Part shown: in pieces, positions 1 to 10,648 of the stretch | How the letters are laid out: every line of letters starts with the position of its first letter | Position numbering within the stretch: position 1 is the first letter of the stretch | DNA from: Lytechinus pictus | Taxonomy: Eukaryota > Echinodermata > Echinoidea > Temnopleuroida > Toxopneustidae | DNA: 64,000 nt | Assembly: GCF_037042905.1 (NCBI RefSeq) | Contig: NC_087246.1 | Span: 32,626,001 to 32,690,000 of the forward strand | Reading direction: 5' to 3' | Position numbers and translations under genes: made by a program | Notes under the pieces: model-generated | What the model saw: the letters and a program-made list of their open reading frames with translations, nothing else | Told to the model about the DNA's origin: nothing | Databases searched by the model: none

Positions 1-454
1 CCGGTGTATTCTTTGCAGTGATGTAAATTTTAGTTTGCGCCAAATTAAGGCATAACTGCAATGAATCAATCCAGATGTCTGTCATAATCCTACATAGGTT
101 GTATTATAATCCATTGCAAAATACGTTTTCAGCAATTTACATTATACGAATGTCATTTTCCTACTGAGTATAGTTACTCATTTATACGAGAGTAATTCAG
201 ATTCTAAATGAATTGGCTTTGTACATTCAAACATGGGGTGATTGTAAAAAGCACACCTCCCCCCCCCCCGCCCCGCCCCAACAAACTTGGAAATTTGGGG
301 CATGCACCCCACTCTCCCTCTGTCTACGCTTCTATCTGCAGGGAAAATGATAGCTATATTATTATCGAATGATATCTGCTTAATGACTTTTCATTAAGAT
401 GTTTAAATTCAATTTTAACTTTGTTGTTTTAAATAAGCATGATGACAAACACTA
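1..454. other. intergenic DNA, no gene recognised
   Basis: No open frame resembling a known protein and no splice-bounded exon is visible. A C-rich run lies near 259-276. This is AT-rich noncoding DNA downstream of the GGT array. Confidence 0.5.
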
Positions 455-692
455 CACTGTAAAAACTGTGGTGTTAAAACTGACACCAGTTGGTGTTAAT
501 AGAGGACCACACCCCGAGGTGTTAAAATTACACCCTAGAGATTGAACATAACACCAAAGAGTGTAAATGTAACAACCAAAGGTGTTTTAATAACACCTAT
601 AGGTGTTAAACTAACACCATCAATTTAACACCGGAGTAAAATAACTGGTGTGGTCCTCTATGTACACCGGTTAACACCACAATTTTGCTGTG
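455..692. mobile_element. CACTGTAAAA-ended MITE (ACACC family), copy 1
   Basis: A 238-bp non-autonomous element. The left end CACTGTAAAAACTGTGGTG pairs with the right end CACCACAATTTTGCTGTG in inverted orientation. It is flanked by TA on both sides (453-454 and 693-694), consistent with a 2-bp target duplication. The interior is a run of ACACC/GGTGT motifs in both orientations. Three further copies lie at 19390, 19753 and 42307. It has no coding capacity. Confidence 0.85.
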
Positions 693-934
693 TAGGGTTG
701 CTTCCAACCATTTCCTATATCGAAATTAGATTTATACCAGTACTCGAACTAAGCATTAAAACAGTTCAGTTTCATGGCTTTAAAAAGACAAAATAAAGGT
801 ACTGAAAATATGTGTCTATGCAATACGTATCTATGCCTATATACCTTGCCCGACGATTGGCCAAAAGTTCAGCGACAATATGACAATATGAGATAATTAT
901 AGTTCCGGGCATCAATTGCAGCACAGTCGTTGGC

Positions 935-1530
935 TTAAAGGAAACCAAAACCCAAGATAAGAAGCAATCTTATTGGAAAGAGTAAAATAAGAGGAACAAT
1001 ATAAAAAAAGTTTCATCAAAATCGGTCATGAAATAAGCAAGTTATGGACGTTTAAAAAGTCTTGTTGTACTTTCTATGGAGATTCTCAAATTGGCATACA
1101 TGTACGTGCTTCAAAATGACTGATTTTGTGGACAACTCCCCGGACAACTCTCCATTTGTTATGTACACAAATTTTCAGATTTTCCTCATTATCTTTCAAA
1201 TTGCATCTTGCCTCCTTCTGAGCACAACATATGTCATGGGAAGATATAATTCACACCACCTATGTCAAGGTCAGTAGGAGATAATGTGAAATATGTAAAA
1301 TAAAGGGGAAAATCTGAAAATTTGTGTACAAAACAAATGGAGAGTTGTCCACAAAATCAGCCATTTTGAAGCAAGTTTGCAAATTTGAGGATCCCATGGA
1401 AAGTACAACAAGACTTTTTAAACGTCCATAACTTGCTTATTTCATAACCGATTTTGATGAAACTTTTTTTATATTGTTCCTCTTATTTTACTCTTTCCAA
1501 TAAGATTGCTTTTCTTCTTGGGTTTCGGGA
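935..1530. mobile_element. TTAA-type fold-back element
   Basis: Two arms of about 140 bp are inverted copies of one another: 945-1080 holds a segment with TTTCATCAAAATCGGT, and 1390-1525 holds its complement ACCGATTTTGATGAAA. The left end begins at TTAA AGG. It contains no transposase. The arm motif (AAATTTCATCAAAATCGGA followed by AAGTTATG) recurs in at least eight other elements of the window. Confidence 0.75.
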
Positions 1531-3012
1531 GTATAGGCCTATACCATATGGCCTTTACAATTATATCAATTTTTAGTATAAACTCGGAAAACTCCGAGCA
1601 GAGATGGGTTCAAGGATCTTCAATCACTATGTTCTAACAACATGATAAACAGGGGTGGGGTGGATCCAGGATTTTCCAAAGGGGGTGGCACATTTTCCAT
1701 AGGAAACTTTGATAAGCAAAAATAATAATAATAAAAGTCCTCCCTTGTGTATGAACGACATTAATTTTTCCTATTAAAAATATATTTTGTAACTTTCAAG
1801 GGGGCACACGTGTGAAGGAGCGGTATATTTACATTAAAAATATTGACTATGGCTCTCAAGGGGGGGGGCGCACGGGCCGGCTGGATCCGCCACTGATGAT
1901 AAACGACCCTTTTAATGACTGATGCCGCGAAGACGTAATACAGCAAACAGAATGCTTTTTATAAGTTGATGATTGATAGAATCGTATTACGTATTGGTGA
2001 ATCATTGTAGGATATAGCTCACCCTCGTATCCGCTCATTTTAGATCTGCATCTGCGCATACGTCATAACCGGGCCCTACTAATTTCTGTCGTTTTGTTGT
2101 ACTAAACCACTGGCAATGCATTATTATCTTTCCAACCATGATTTTTGTGACACTAGGGAACTGCATGTTGAGCTGTCGATTTTAAAACTATATCTATATA
2201 AATTTGCATGATTTTTCTAACGACTCTATCGTACCTATTTTTTCAAAAATACTTTTTTTTATCTGATTATTTCATTCTTTGTTTCAATTATCTTTTATTT
2301 ATTCATGTTATTTATTCGATTAATCGTGTTCCTTATTAGTTTATCCATTCATTTATATATTTAATCATATATTTTCATTTATTTATTCATTCAATAATTT
2401 TTCATACTTAAAATTAAGATTATAATTTTTTACTCTTATTTTATTTACATATTTATTTATTGATTTATTTTATTATTTTATGTGTCATTTTCTATTATAT
2501 TTCTTTCATATATTTATTATACTTATTTTGGGATGGGCAAAAATCGTTAACTTTTGATAACGGGAGCTATGTAACTTTCACTGTCTAAAACAGTTAATTT
2601 TGTGGAGGTACACGGTATCATGCCAACATTGCCAATAGCAGTAAATTGACAACAAATGGAAAATCATCAGTTCCTGAGCCTTTTTTGGCTATAGGTAATA
2701 TTCGACTCTAGAACGTGCAGAGAAGGTATATGATTGTGTTTGCCAAGGTATATTGGAAAAATCCAAACTATGATTCAAGCGATTCAAGTGATGAAGAAAG
2801 TTTGTACTCTAGCCAAATTATCAGCGGTAGCGTTTTACAGCGTTCAAAATATGTGAGCCAAGTTGCCATGGAAACGATCTACTTGAAATAAAATGAACTT
2901 ACATGGAGAAGTTGATATGTCAATGATTTGGCGAATTTTTCAGATGGGGATGGGTGGGGCTTGTTAATTAACTCTGTTTCTCTTAATCACTTGACCAAAG
3001 ATGTGTGACAAT
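1531..3012. other. noncoding DNA with repeat fragments
   Basis: Positions 1650-1895 hold a G-run repeat fragment that ends in GGATCCGCCACTGATG, matching the 'gcggatccagg' tails seen near 5020 and 22245. Positions 2200-2530 are a simple T/A-rich tract of TTTATTTATT-like motifs. I see no gene. Confidence 0.5.
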
Positions 3013-3221
3013 CAGCGGCGTACCCAGGATTTTCCAAAAGGGGGGCAAATTTTTTGGAGGATATTTCGTCCGCGAAAAAATTTGACAAGCAAAAAAAAAA
3101 GTCTTCAACCGCATATGTGTGACTCATTGTGACTCGTCAGGGAGGGGCAGGCCGTCCCCTGCATGACTTGTGACTCGTCAGGGGGGCAGTCTGCCCCCCC
3201 CCCCTTATAGGTACGCTAGTG
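3013..3221 (+). mobile_element. CAGTGGCGTACC G-run element, copy 1
   Basis: It begins with a CAGCGGCGTACCCAGGATTTTCC-like end (first bases shown in part), has a G run and a short A run, and finishes with a C run and GTACGCTAGTG. The imperfect ends are inverted. Other copies are at 9500, 48935, 52375 and 52877; they contain the same 'GACAAGC, A run, GTCTTCAA' core and 'GACTCGTCAGGGGGGCAG' motif. Confidence 0.75.
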
Positions 3222-3398
3222 ATGACAATAAATATCCAGAGTCTCTATTAAGTACCAGTCTGGGTTAATCCCTTTTTCCACAATGATCCGTACTTACCCC
3301 CTTTCTCTTTTTTTTCTTTTCTGCACGTTTCACATCTTTTTTATTCTTCACTATTCAAAAAATCATAGACTAAACGCGATCGCCCCCTTCATGTGCGT

Positions 3399-3504
3399 CA
3401 GCGCGGAGAATTATCCTTTGTCCATGGGGGGGGGGGGGGCATTTATAGTTGCGCCCCTCCCCCCTGATAAAAAGGATAATCCTCTGCGCTGGTCACGCCC
3501 ATGA
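3399..3504. repeat. hairpin with ~21-bp arms and a G13 loop
   Basis: The left arm CAGCGCGGAGAATTATCCTT is inverted relative to AAGGATAATCCTCTGCGCTG at the right. The loop carries a long G run and a C run. It may be a small inverted repeat of the G-run element class. Confidence 0.6.
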
Positions 3505-4086
3505 CCCCCCTTGAACCCATGTGGCGCCGCACCTTTTTGGTAACTTGATTGGATCTCTCTGAAACGAATTACGGAGTTATTGACCGGACACCTTAGTTAA
3601 TCTGCCTTATTAATTATCTTTGCCATTATGGTTAGTGCATGAAACGCTGATTTTTATTAGGAAAAGAAATGAGACCCGTTGCGATGGTAGTTATAACGAT
3701 ACGGGGGGGGGGGGGAACATGGGCAACTGTCCTCTTTGGATCTTACATGATTGAGAAGAACAAAGAAAAAAAAACAGGAAAAGAAGAAAAATACGAAAGC
3801 AGAGAGAATGAATGTGCACTGGTAAAAAAAAATGTTCTCTCGTATGTTTCCCCTTATGTAGATTGCATTTCAAAAAGGCAGTATGTCTATATTTTAGAAG
3901 TATTTTCACTTACACATTCTACTGAAGTCTACTTACTCAAGCTTTTGGTGTCTTTGATGTACATATACTTGATATTCAAAACTACAAATTACATTCAGTC
4001 ATTCGAACTTGTTCAACAAAGTACATTTTAAGGCAACGTTAAGTTATTATGAACCTTTATCATGTTTATCCGTTGGCATGTAATAA
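3505..4086. other. no gene recognised
   Basis: A 120-codon open frame here (3669-4031) starts inside a G-rich tract, has low-complexity lysine-rich content and matches no family I know. I treat the stretch as noncoding. Confidence 0.45.
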
Positions 4087-4699
4087 AGGGGTACTCCGGG
4101 CTGACAATAATTATATCTAAATAAATAGAGTAAAAGTCACCGAGCTAAATGCTGAAAATTTCATCAAAATCCGATAACAAATGAAAAAAGTTATTGAATT
4201 TTGAATTTTAACAATATTTTGTAAAAACAGTTGTATTCACCTCGTCATGAATATTCATTAAATGGGGGTGATGATGTCACATCCCCACTTTCTGTTTTCT
4301 TATGCTATTACATGAAATCATAATTATTTCATATTTTCATACAATGTGTGTATGATATGTCTCCCTTATGATAAAATAAGTTGCAGCAATGAATTCTATA
4401 ATGCAATAAATTAGTTGTCAATCCAATTTTCTTAGCTCTAGGGAGGACAAACATTGAATAAACATAATTTCTTGTAATGAATCACAAAGGAACACGGGAG
4501 GATATGACATCATCAGTTTGCTCATTGTATTTATATTCATGAAGACATGTGAAGAACTGTTTTACCTAAATAATACAAATCTTTAAAATGTCATAACTGT
4601 GTTATTCCTTGTCCGATTTTGATGAAATTGTCAGTGTTGTCTTTTTCTGATTTTATTTTATTTGATATAAAATATTTTATTTTCAGCTAGGAGACCCCT
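4087..4699. mobile_element. TTAA-type fold-back element (ATATTCAT subfamily)
   Basis: The left arm (AGGGGTACTCCGGGCTGAC, then CGATAACAAATG) is inverted relative to the right arm, which ends AGGAGACCCCT followed by TTAA at 4700-4703. The left TTAA has decayed to ATAA. It shares its arms and the GTCATGAATATTCATTA segment with the copy at 53309-53890. Confidence 0.75.
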
Positions 4700-5647
4700 T
4701 TAAACATGTTGTTAATTGCTGCAAGGAGCGAACGGATGTATATAATAATCATATTTAACTTATAAAGATAAACATTAGTCTCCCATATCATTGAGTAAGT
4801 CCATTTAAAGTATTAATGAAGCCATAAACATGATAACCGCGACCGTGAAAATGGAAAATACCGATTATCAGCTGGAATCATCAGGATTTGGGAGAGATCA
4901 TAACAGGATTAGAAATTCATATTTGCCAATAATTAAAGGTCGAGCTAGTATCAGTGGGCGAATCGGTAGTCCTTTTAAGAATAGTTCTCAGATAATGCGG
5001 AGTGGACTCGGGGTTCTCATCAGTGGTGGATCCATAGTGGGGCACATCCAGACCGTGCCCCCTCCCTTAATTGAGAGCCATAAAAATATTTTAGTCGGGA
5101 GAACTTGCGTATGCCCGACTGAATATTTGCTAGTCATTTTTTCGAACACAAGTCACCTTCATTCTTGACTAGAGCAAGGACGTTTTTTTTTATTGTAAGA
5201 TTTTTTAAGCCAAAGTGCGTTCCCCTTCAAGTTGAAAAATTCTGAATCCGCCCCCTGTTTTCACCCTCACTCGGCTTAATTTCACAGAGTATACCGCAGC
5301 ATATATTTTATGACCCCCCCCCCTCCGGCGGAAATACAAGTCTTTCATCTGAGCATAACTCAGATGCAGGTATACAATATATTTGTTCGTTTTCAGGTGA
5401 ATTTTAATGTAAATATAAGTTGCCACGTTTTGTTCTCAGCTTTCGCGATTCAACAACACAACAACAAAACGATAATTATGACAATGTTAATATCAAAAGC
5501 AACAACGGTGATATCGATAATAGGAAAAAAATATATTAATAAAAATATTAGTAACAGCATTGATACGCCGGTAATGATGATGATGATGGTGGTGGTGATG
5601 ATGTAGTCATATAAAAATATCATTAATAACAAGGCAAACGCCAAGCG
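4700..5647. other. noncoding DNA, no recognised gene
   Basis: A 112-codon open frame (4830-5168) has no recognised domain and overlaps a repeat fragment near 5020-5070 (GGTGGATCC, then a C-rich run). A short GATGATG/GGTGGT microsatellite lies at 5575-5601. No exon could be supported. Confidence 0.4.
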
Positions 5648-5791
5648 TTGTCTCGCCTGCATATTGCAGTCATGAAGAGAGTGCATGTCAAAACTACATG
5701 TATGCTATATGACTTAGATGGACCTCTGTTACGAGTTTGGCGATCCCACCTCGAAGCTATAGAAAGTTATTGTGTGTACAACACAGCAGTG

Positions 5792-7030
5792 CCAGTCATG
5801 GAAAGTTCATTGACCTTTGACCTTAATCAAATTCAACTCACATTCGAACTTGACCTACACCTTCAAGAGATGGACCTCTTGTTTGAATTTGGCAATCCTA
5901 CCTCGAAGATATAAAAAGTTATTATGTGTACAACAAAGCACAGTGCCAGTCATGGAAAGTTCATTGACCTTTGACCTTAATCAAATTCAACTCACATTTG
6001 AACTTGACCTGCACCTTCAAAAGATGGACCTCTTGTATGAATTTGGCAATCCTAACTCGAAGATATAGAAAGTTATTGTGTGTACAGCACAGCACAGTGC
6101 CAGTCATGGAAAGTTCATTGACCTTTGACCTTATCAAATTCGGCTCACATTTGAACTTGGCCTGCACCTTCAAGAGATGGACCTCTTGAATAAATTTGGC
6201 GATCTCACCTCGAAGCTATAGAAAGTTATTGTGTGTACAACACAGCACAGTGCCAGTCATGGAAAGTTCATTGACCTTTGACCTTATTCGAATTCGACTC
6301 ATATTCGAACTTGACCTGTGCCTTCAGGAGATGGACCTCTGGTATGAATTTGGTGTTCCCACCTCGAAGATATAGAAAGTTATTATGTGTACAACACAGC
6401 ACAGTGCCAGTCATGGAAAGTTCATTGACCTTTGACCTTATTCAAATTCAACTCATATTCGAACTTGACCTGTGCCTTCAGGAGATGGACCTCTGGTATG
6501 AATTTGGTGATCCCACCTCGAAGATATAGAAAGTTATTATGTGTACAACACAGCACAGTGCCAGTCATGGAAAGTTCATTGACCTTTGACCTTATTCAAA
6601 TTCGACTCATATTCGTACTTGACCTGTGCCTTCAGGAGATGGACCTCTGGTATGAATTTTGTGATCCCACCTCGAAGATATAGAAAGTTATTATGTGACA
6701 CAGCACAGTGCCAGTCATGGAAAGTTCATTGACCTTTGACCTTTGACCTTCTTCCAATTTGACTCATATTCGAACTTGACCTGTGCCTTCAGCAGATGGA
6801 CCTCTGTTTTGAATTTGGTGATCCCACCTCGAAGCTATAGAAAGTTATTGGGTGTACAAAGTTATTATGTGTACAACACAGCACAGTGCCAGTCATGGAA
6901 AGTTCATTGACCTTTGACCTTTGACCTTCTTCCAATTTGACTCATATTCGAACTTGACCTGTGCCTTCAGCAGATGGACCTCTGTTATGAATTTGGTGAT
7001 CCCACCTCGAAGCTATAGAAAGTTATTGGG
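5792..7030 (+). repeat. tandem satellite, ~154 bp x 8
   Basis: Units starting with CCAGTCATGGAAAGTTCATT occur at 5792, 5946, 6100, 6253, 6407, 6561, 6711 and 6889. Spacing is 153-154 bp for the first six and 150 and 178 bp for the last steps. Each unit contains TGACCTTTGACCTT; the last two have a third TGACCT half-site. Each unit is mostly open in one frame, but the stop after the 'CTCGAAGATATAG' segment argues against coding. Confidence 0.92.
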
Positions 7031-7047
7031 TGTACAACAAAATTGTT

Positions 7048-7086
7048 GACGACGACGACGCCGACACCGACGCCGACGCCGACACC
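7048..7086 (+). repeat. GAC/GACGCC microsatellite
   Basis: GACGACGACGACGCC is followed by alternating GACACC and GACGCC hexamers, directly inside the right end of the satellite-bearing element. Confidence 0.85.
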
Positions 7087-7140
7087 GGAAATAGTGATAC
7101 CTATGTCTCGCTCCTCTACGCAGGCGAGACAAAAATTAAA

Positions 7141-7215
7141 AATGTGTCTGTGGGTGAGTGGGTGAGGGAGGGTGTGTGTGAGGGTAGGTGTGTGTGAGGG
7201 AGTGTGTGATGAATC
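7141..7215 (+). repeat. GT-rich simple repeat
   Basis: GTGTGTGAGGG- and GGGTGAGT-like motifs alternate through this tract. No gene is visible. Confidence 0.7.
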
Positions 7216-7344
7216 AAGAAGACATTGCCACTTTTTTCTAGCCCCCCATCTATTTTATGCAAGTAACAGATATGCTGATAATTATTCTTTATCAGATCAA
7301 TCATACCTATCATTTTACTTCCATTTCGAAATTTCTATGACCCG

Positions 7345-7800
7345 AAATATGTGCTAGTCTTTGCGTGGAGACCCACTTGTTAATCAAAGTTTCAATCAGG
7401 GTCTTTGCCTGCAGACTAATCATACCATACCACACCATCGGCTTAAAAAGTACAAGAATACCATACCATCACACACCATGTCATACAATATACCATGGAC
7501 GGAGATGACCATACCATACCATTTCACCATTAGTCTGCAGGCACAGACTTTTGGTTTCCGCAATTCGCATATTGTATAATGCAGAGTCTGAAGTAGTGAG
7601 ACTATTCACTTTGTACTGTCTGTCTGACACAGACAGAGTCTTTGGCGTCTAGTCTTTACTCTTGACGCGTTATTTATTAGTCTGTGCTTGCAACATTATC
7701 CTTGTCTATCTTATCACTCTCAAAACCATCATACCATATCATCTCATTTTATTTCATACCGTATTGTACCATCCCATACCCTATCACATCAAAATACATC
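7345..7800. repeat. CATACC minisatellite flanked by inverted GCCTGCAGACTA
   Basis: ACCATACC motifs recur at 7422-7530 and 7730-7795. The first block is bracketed by GCCTGCAGACTAATC on the left and ATTAGTCTGCAGGC on the right. The left flank (CTAGTCTTTGCGTGGAGAC to CAGACT) recurs at 10033-10100, so it is a dispersed repeat. Confidence 0.6.
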
Positions 7801-7812
7801 GTATCTTCTTAA

Positions 7813-8422
7813 AGGACAAGTCCACCACAAGAATAAGTTGATTTGAATAAAAGGAAAAAAATCCAACAAGCAAAACACTGAAAATTTCATCACAATCGGA
7901 TGTAAAATAAGAAAGTTATGACATTTTAAAGTTTCGCTCAATTTCACAAAACAGTTATATGCACATCCCGGTCGGTATGCAAATGAGGGAACTGATGACA
8001 TCACTCACTCACTATTTCTTTTGTATTTTATTATACTGTTATAAGAAATATGAAATATTCAAATTTTCTCCTCATTGTCCTGTGAAAAATTTTTTATTTC
8101 TCCCTGAACATGTGGAATTATCATTGTTTAACGTTTTATTGTTCAGTCAAGTTGGTCCTTATTGCCAAATCTGTAAAAAATGAAATATTGTAAAATTCAA
8201 ACAATAAAAAACGAAAGGAATAGTGAGTGAGGGACATCATCGATTCTCTCATTTGCATGTGACTAAATTGTGCATATACCTATTTTGTGAAAAATAAGCG
8301 AAATTTTAAAAGGTCATAACTTTCTTATTTTACATCCGATTTTGATGAAACTTTCAGCATTAAGCTTGTCTGATTTTTCTCTATTGATTCAAAGAAACAT
8401 TTTTCTGAGGTGGACTTGACCT
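7813..8422. mobile_element. TTAA-type fold-back element, tandem copy 1
   Basis: It is flanked by TTAA at 7809-7812 and 8423-8426. The left end AGGACAAGTCCACC and right end GGTGGACTTGACCT are inverted. Long arms contain AATTTCATCACAATCGGATG and its complement. There is no coding sequence. Confidence 0.85.
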
Positions 8423-8426
8423 TTAA

Positions 8427-9023
8427 AGGACAAGTCCACCCCAACAAAAAGTTGATTTGAATAAAAGGAGAAAAATCCAACAAGCAAAACACTGAAAATT
8501 TCATCACAATCGGATGTAAAATAAGAAAGTTATGACATTTTAAAGTTTCGCTTAATTACACAAAACAGTTATATGCACATCCTGGTCGGTATGCAAATGA
8601 TGACGTCACCCACTCACTACTTCTTTTGTATTTTATTATATGAAATATGAAAAATTATAATTTTCTCTTCATTGTCATGTGAAACAAAATTTTATTCCTC
8701 CTGACTGACATGTGGAATTGCATTATTGTAGCAGTTTACGGTTAAATCAAGTTGGTCCTTATTGTCAAATCTGTAAAAATTGAAAGTTTGTATAATTCAA
8801 ACAATAAAAAAACCAAAAGAAATAGTGAGTGAAGGACATCATCGACTCTCTTATTTGCATATCGCCGAGTTGGGCATTTAACTGTTTTGTGAAGAATAAG
8901 CGAAATTTAAAAATGTCATAACTTTCTTATTTTACATCCGATTTCGATTAAATTTGCAGCGTTATGTTTTTTTATTTTTCTCTATCGATTCAAATCAACG
9001 ATTTTCTGGGGTGGACTTGACCT
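8427..9023. mobile_element. TTAA-type fold-back element, tandem copy 2
   Basis: It abuts copy 1 and shares the TTAA at 8423-8426; its right flank is TTAA at 9024-9027. Arms and interior are the same family as copy 1, in the same orientation, with several small differences. Confidence 0.85.
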
Positions 9024-9027
9024 TTAA

Positions 9028-9499
9028 GCATCTTTATTCCGAAATCATCACATACGAACATGAAAGCAGTCTGATCGTTGATACTTCCTTAATCAATAGC
9101 ACAATATTATAATTCCTTATCTACAACTGCTTAATATCATACCATCAAATATTCATACACGTATAAGTCATTCTATTTTCAAACGATATACATGAAAACA
9201 AAATACAAAGTAACAGAAAAGCGACACCACAAACACTACAGTATTTTCCCCATATCAATCACCGCATTTAATATTGCAAAATTAAGCAAAGAAAATACAA
9301 TGAAAACAGATAGGCCTCCATCCTTTCCATACAAAATGCAGGCAACACATGATATGAAAACTTCTTAAAACATACGGTCTCACCATATATAGAGCTATTA
9401 CAAGTCTCACTACAAAAAAAGGAAATATCAAATTTCGCGGAGATGACTATCATGTCTATTATCGAGATGATACAAGGTCGACTCTTAAAGGGGCACTCT
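9028..9499. other. no gene recognised
   Basis: AT-rich noncoding DNA without a recognisable repeat or exon. Confidence 0.4.
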
Positions 9500-9802
9500 C
9501 ACTAGCGTACCTACGGGGGGGGGGGGGGCAAAGGGGGCAGTCTGCCCCCCCCTGACGAGCCACAACCCATGCAAAACACGTATCCCTGCTCCCCCCTGAC
9601 GAGCTTGAAGACCTTTATTGCCCCCCCTGACGAGCTTGAAGACCTTTTTTTTTTTTTTTTTTGCTTGTCAAATTATTTTCTGGTACGAAATCCTTCATTT
9701 GTGATTGAAGACCTTTTTTCTTTTCTTTTTTTGTTTGGCTTGTCAAATTTTTGGGCGGACGATTTTGCCCCCCCCCCCTGTGAAAAATCCCAGGTACGCC
9801 AA
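9500..9802 (-). mobile_element. CAGTGGCGTACC G-run element, copy 2
   Basis: In reverse orientation it begins CACTAGCGTACCTACGG, then a G run and GCAGTCTGCC, two 'CTGACGAGCTTGAAGACCTTT' type segments, T runs, and ends with a C run and GGTACGCCAATG. Confidence 0.8.
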
Positions 9803-10637
9803 TGGGCACTCTACCCTACTTTCAAGTTTGAATAATTAAAAAATGAAAAGATTGAAATACTTTATCGAAGTCTGATAACGTATAGTAAAGTCACATCGTT
9901 TCGAAATCTATACCCCCCTCTTAGTCTGGTGTGCAAACCCTTCACTCGAGTTAAGGGTCTGAATGTGCAGCCTACCCATGCCTTGTGTACTGAAGACCCT
10001 CTCGCTGATTTGAAACAGCAAGTTTTGTGTGTGCTAGTCTTTGCGTGGAGACACACTTGTTGATCAAATTTTCAAGCAGGGTTTGTGCCTGCAGACTCCC
10101 CCCTAAGAAAAAAAACAGAATAAGAATTAAGAAAAATGATAATAATAAATGAATATAGACGTTTACGTCTGTCAACTGATACGGTATAGACATCATGCTG
10201 CTGTTTTTCGTAATTGCTAGGTACAAAATAAAGAGACTTAATAATCTAAAATTTTCGGAACAATAGAAGTGAAAATGTAAATGCAAATATACATGTATGC
10301 CTATAACCCATTTATTCCATAAATCAAAGTACACCACATTACATTGCACTGAGCCCCTCATTCATACTTATATGAATATAACGTTTAAATACAATTTTTT
10401 TAAAACAAATTTTCGAGAAATTTATTTTATAATAAAACAACGTAAGCACAAACATACAATTTCAACGCAATTCTTTAAATCATATTGGAAAATTGCAAAC
10501 CAATCATTCCCGAATATCAAAATTTCAAATATGAGAAATGGAACGTAATTTAGCGTCAAAGAACGCTATTTATTGGCCAGTATACACGTCATTGATCTTG
10601 GTCTCGACCGCAGCTGCATTAGTCTAATGGTCTAATC
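9803..10637. other. noncoding DNA with one dispersed repeat fragment
   Basis: The segment 10033-10100 repeats the GTCTTTGCGTGGAGAC to GCCTGCAGACT unit seen at 7353-7412. The remainder is AT-rich, with no recognised exon. Confidence 0.4.
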
Positions 10638-10648
10638 CAGAGTTATTA

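Larger units (their letters stand above)
5648..7132. mobile_element. 1.5-kb element with satellite core and 13-bp inverted ends
   Basis: The stretch is bounded by perfect inverted ends: TTGTCTCGCCTGC at 5648-5660 and GCAGGCGAGACAA at 7120-7132. Between them is a tandem array of eight ~154-bp units and then a GACGCC microsatellite. No transposase or other protein is encoded; the open frames inside stop once per unit. I could not find a clear target duplication, so its mechanism is unknown. Confidence 0.7.

Noticed and set aside
4830-5168. 112-codon plus-strand frame with a mixed composition
   Set aside because: No recognised family or splice support, and its 3' part overlaps a dispersed repeat. 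A short unknown gene cannot be excluded.
5817-6683. Series of 83-codon open frames with repeated MESSLTFDL
   Set aside because: They are frames through the 154-bp satellite that stop in each unit; both strands are similarly open.
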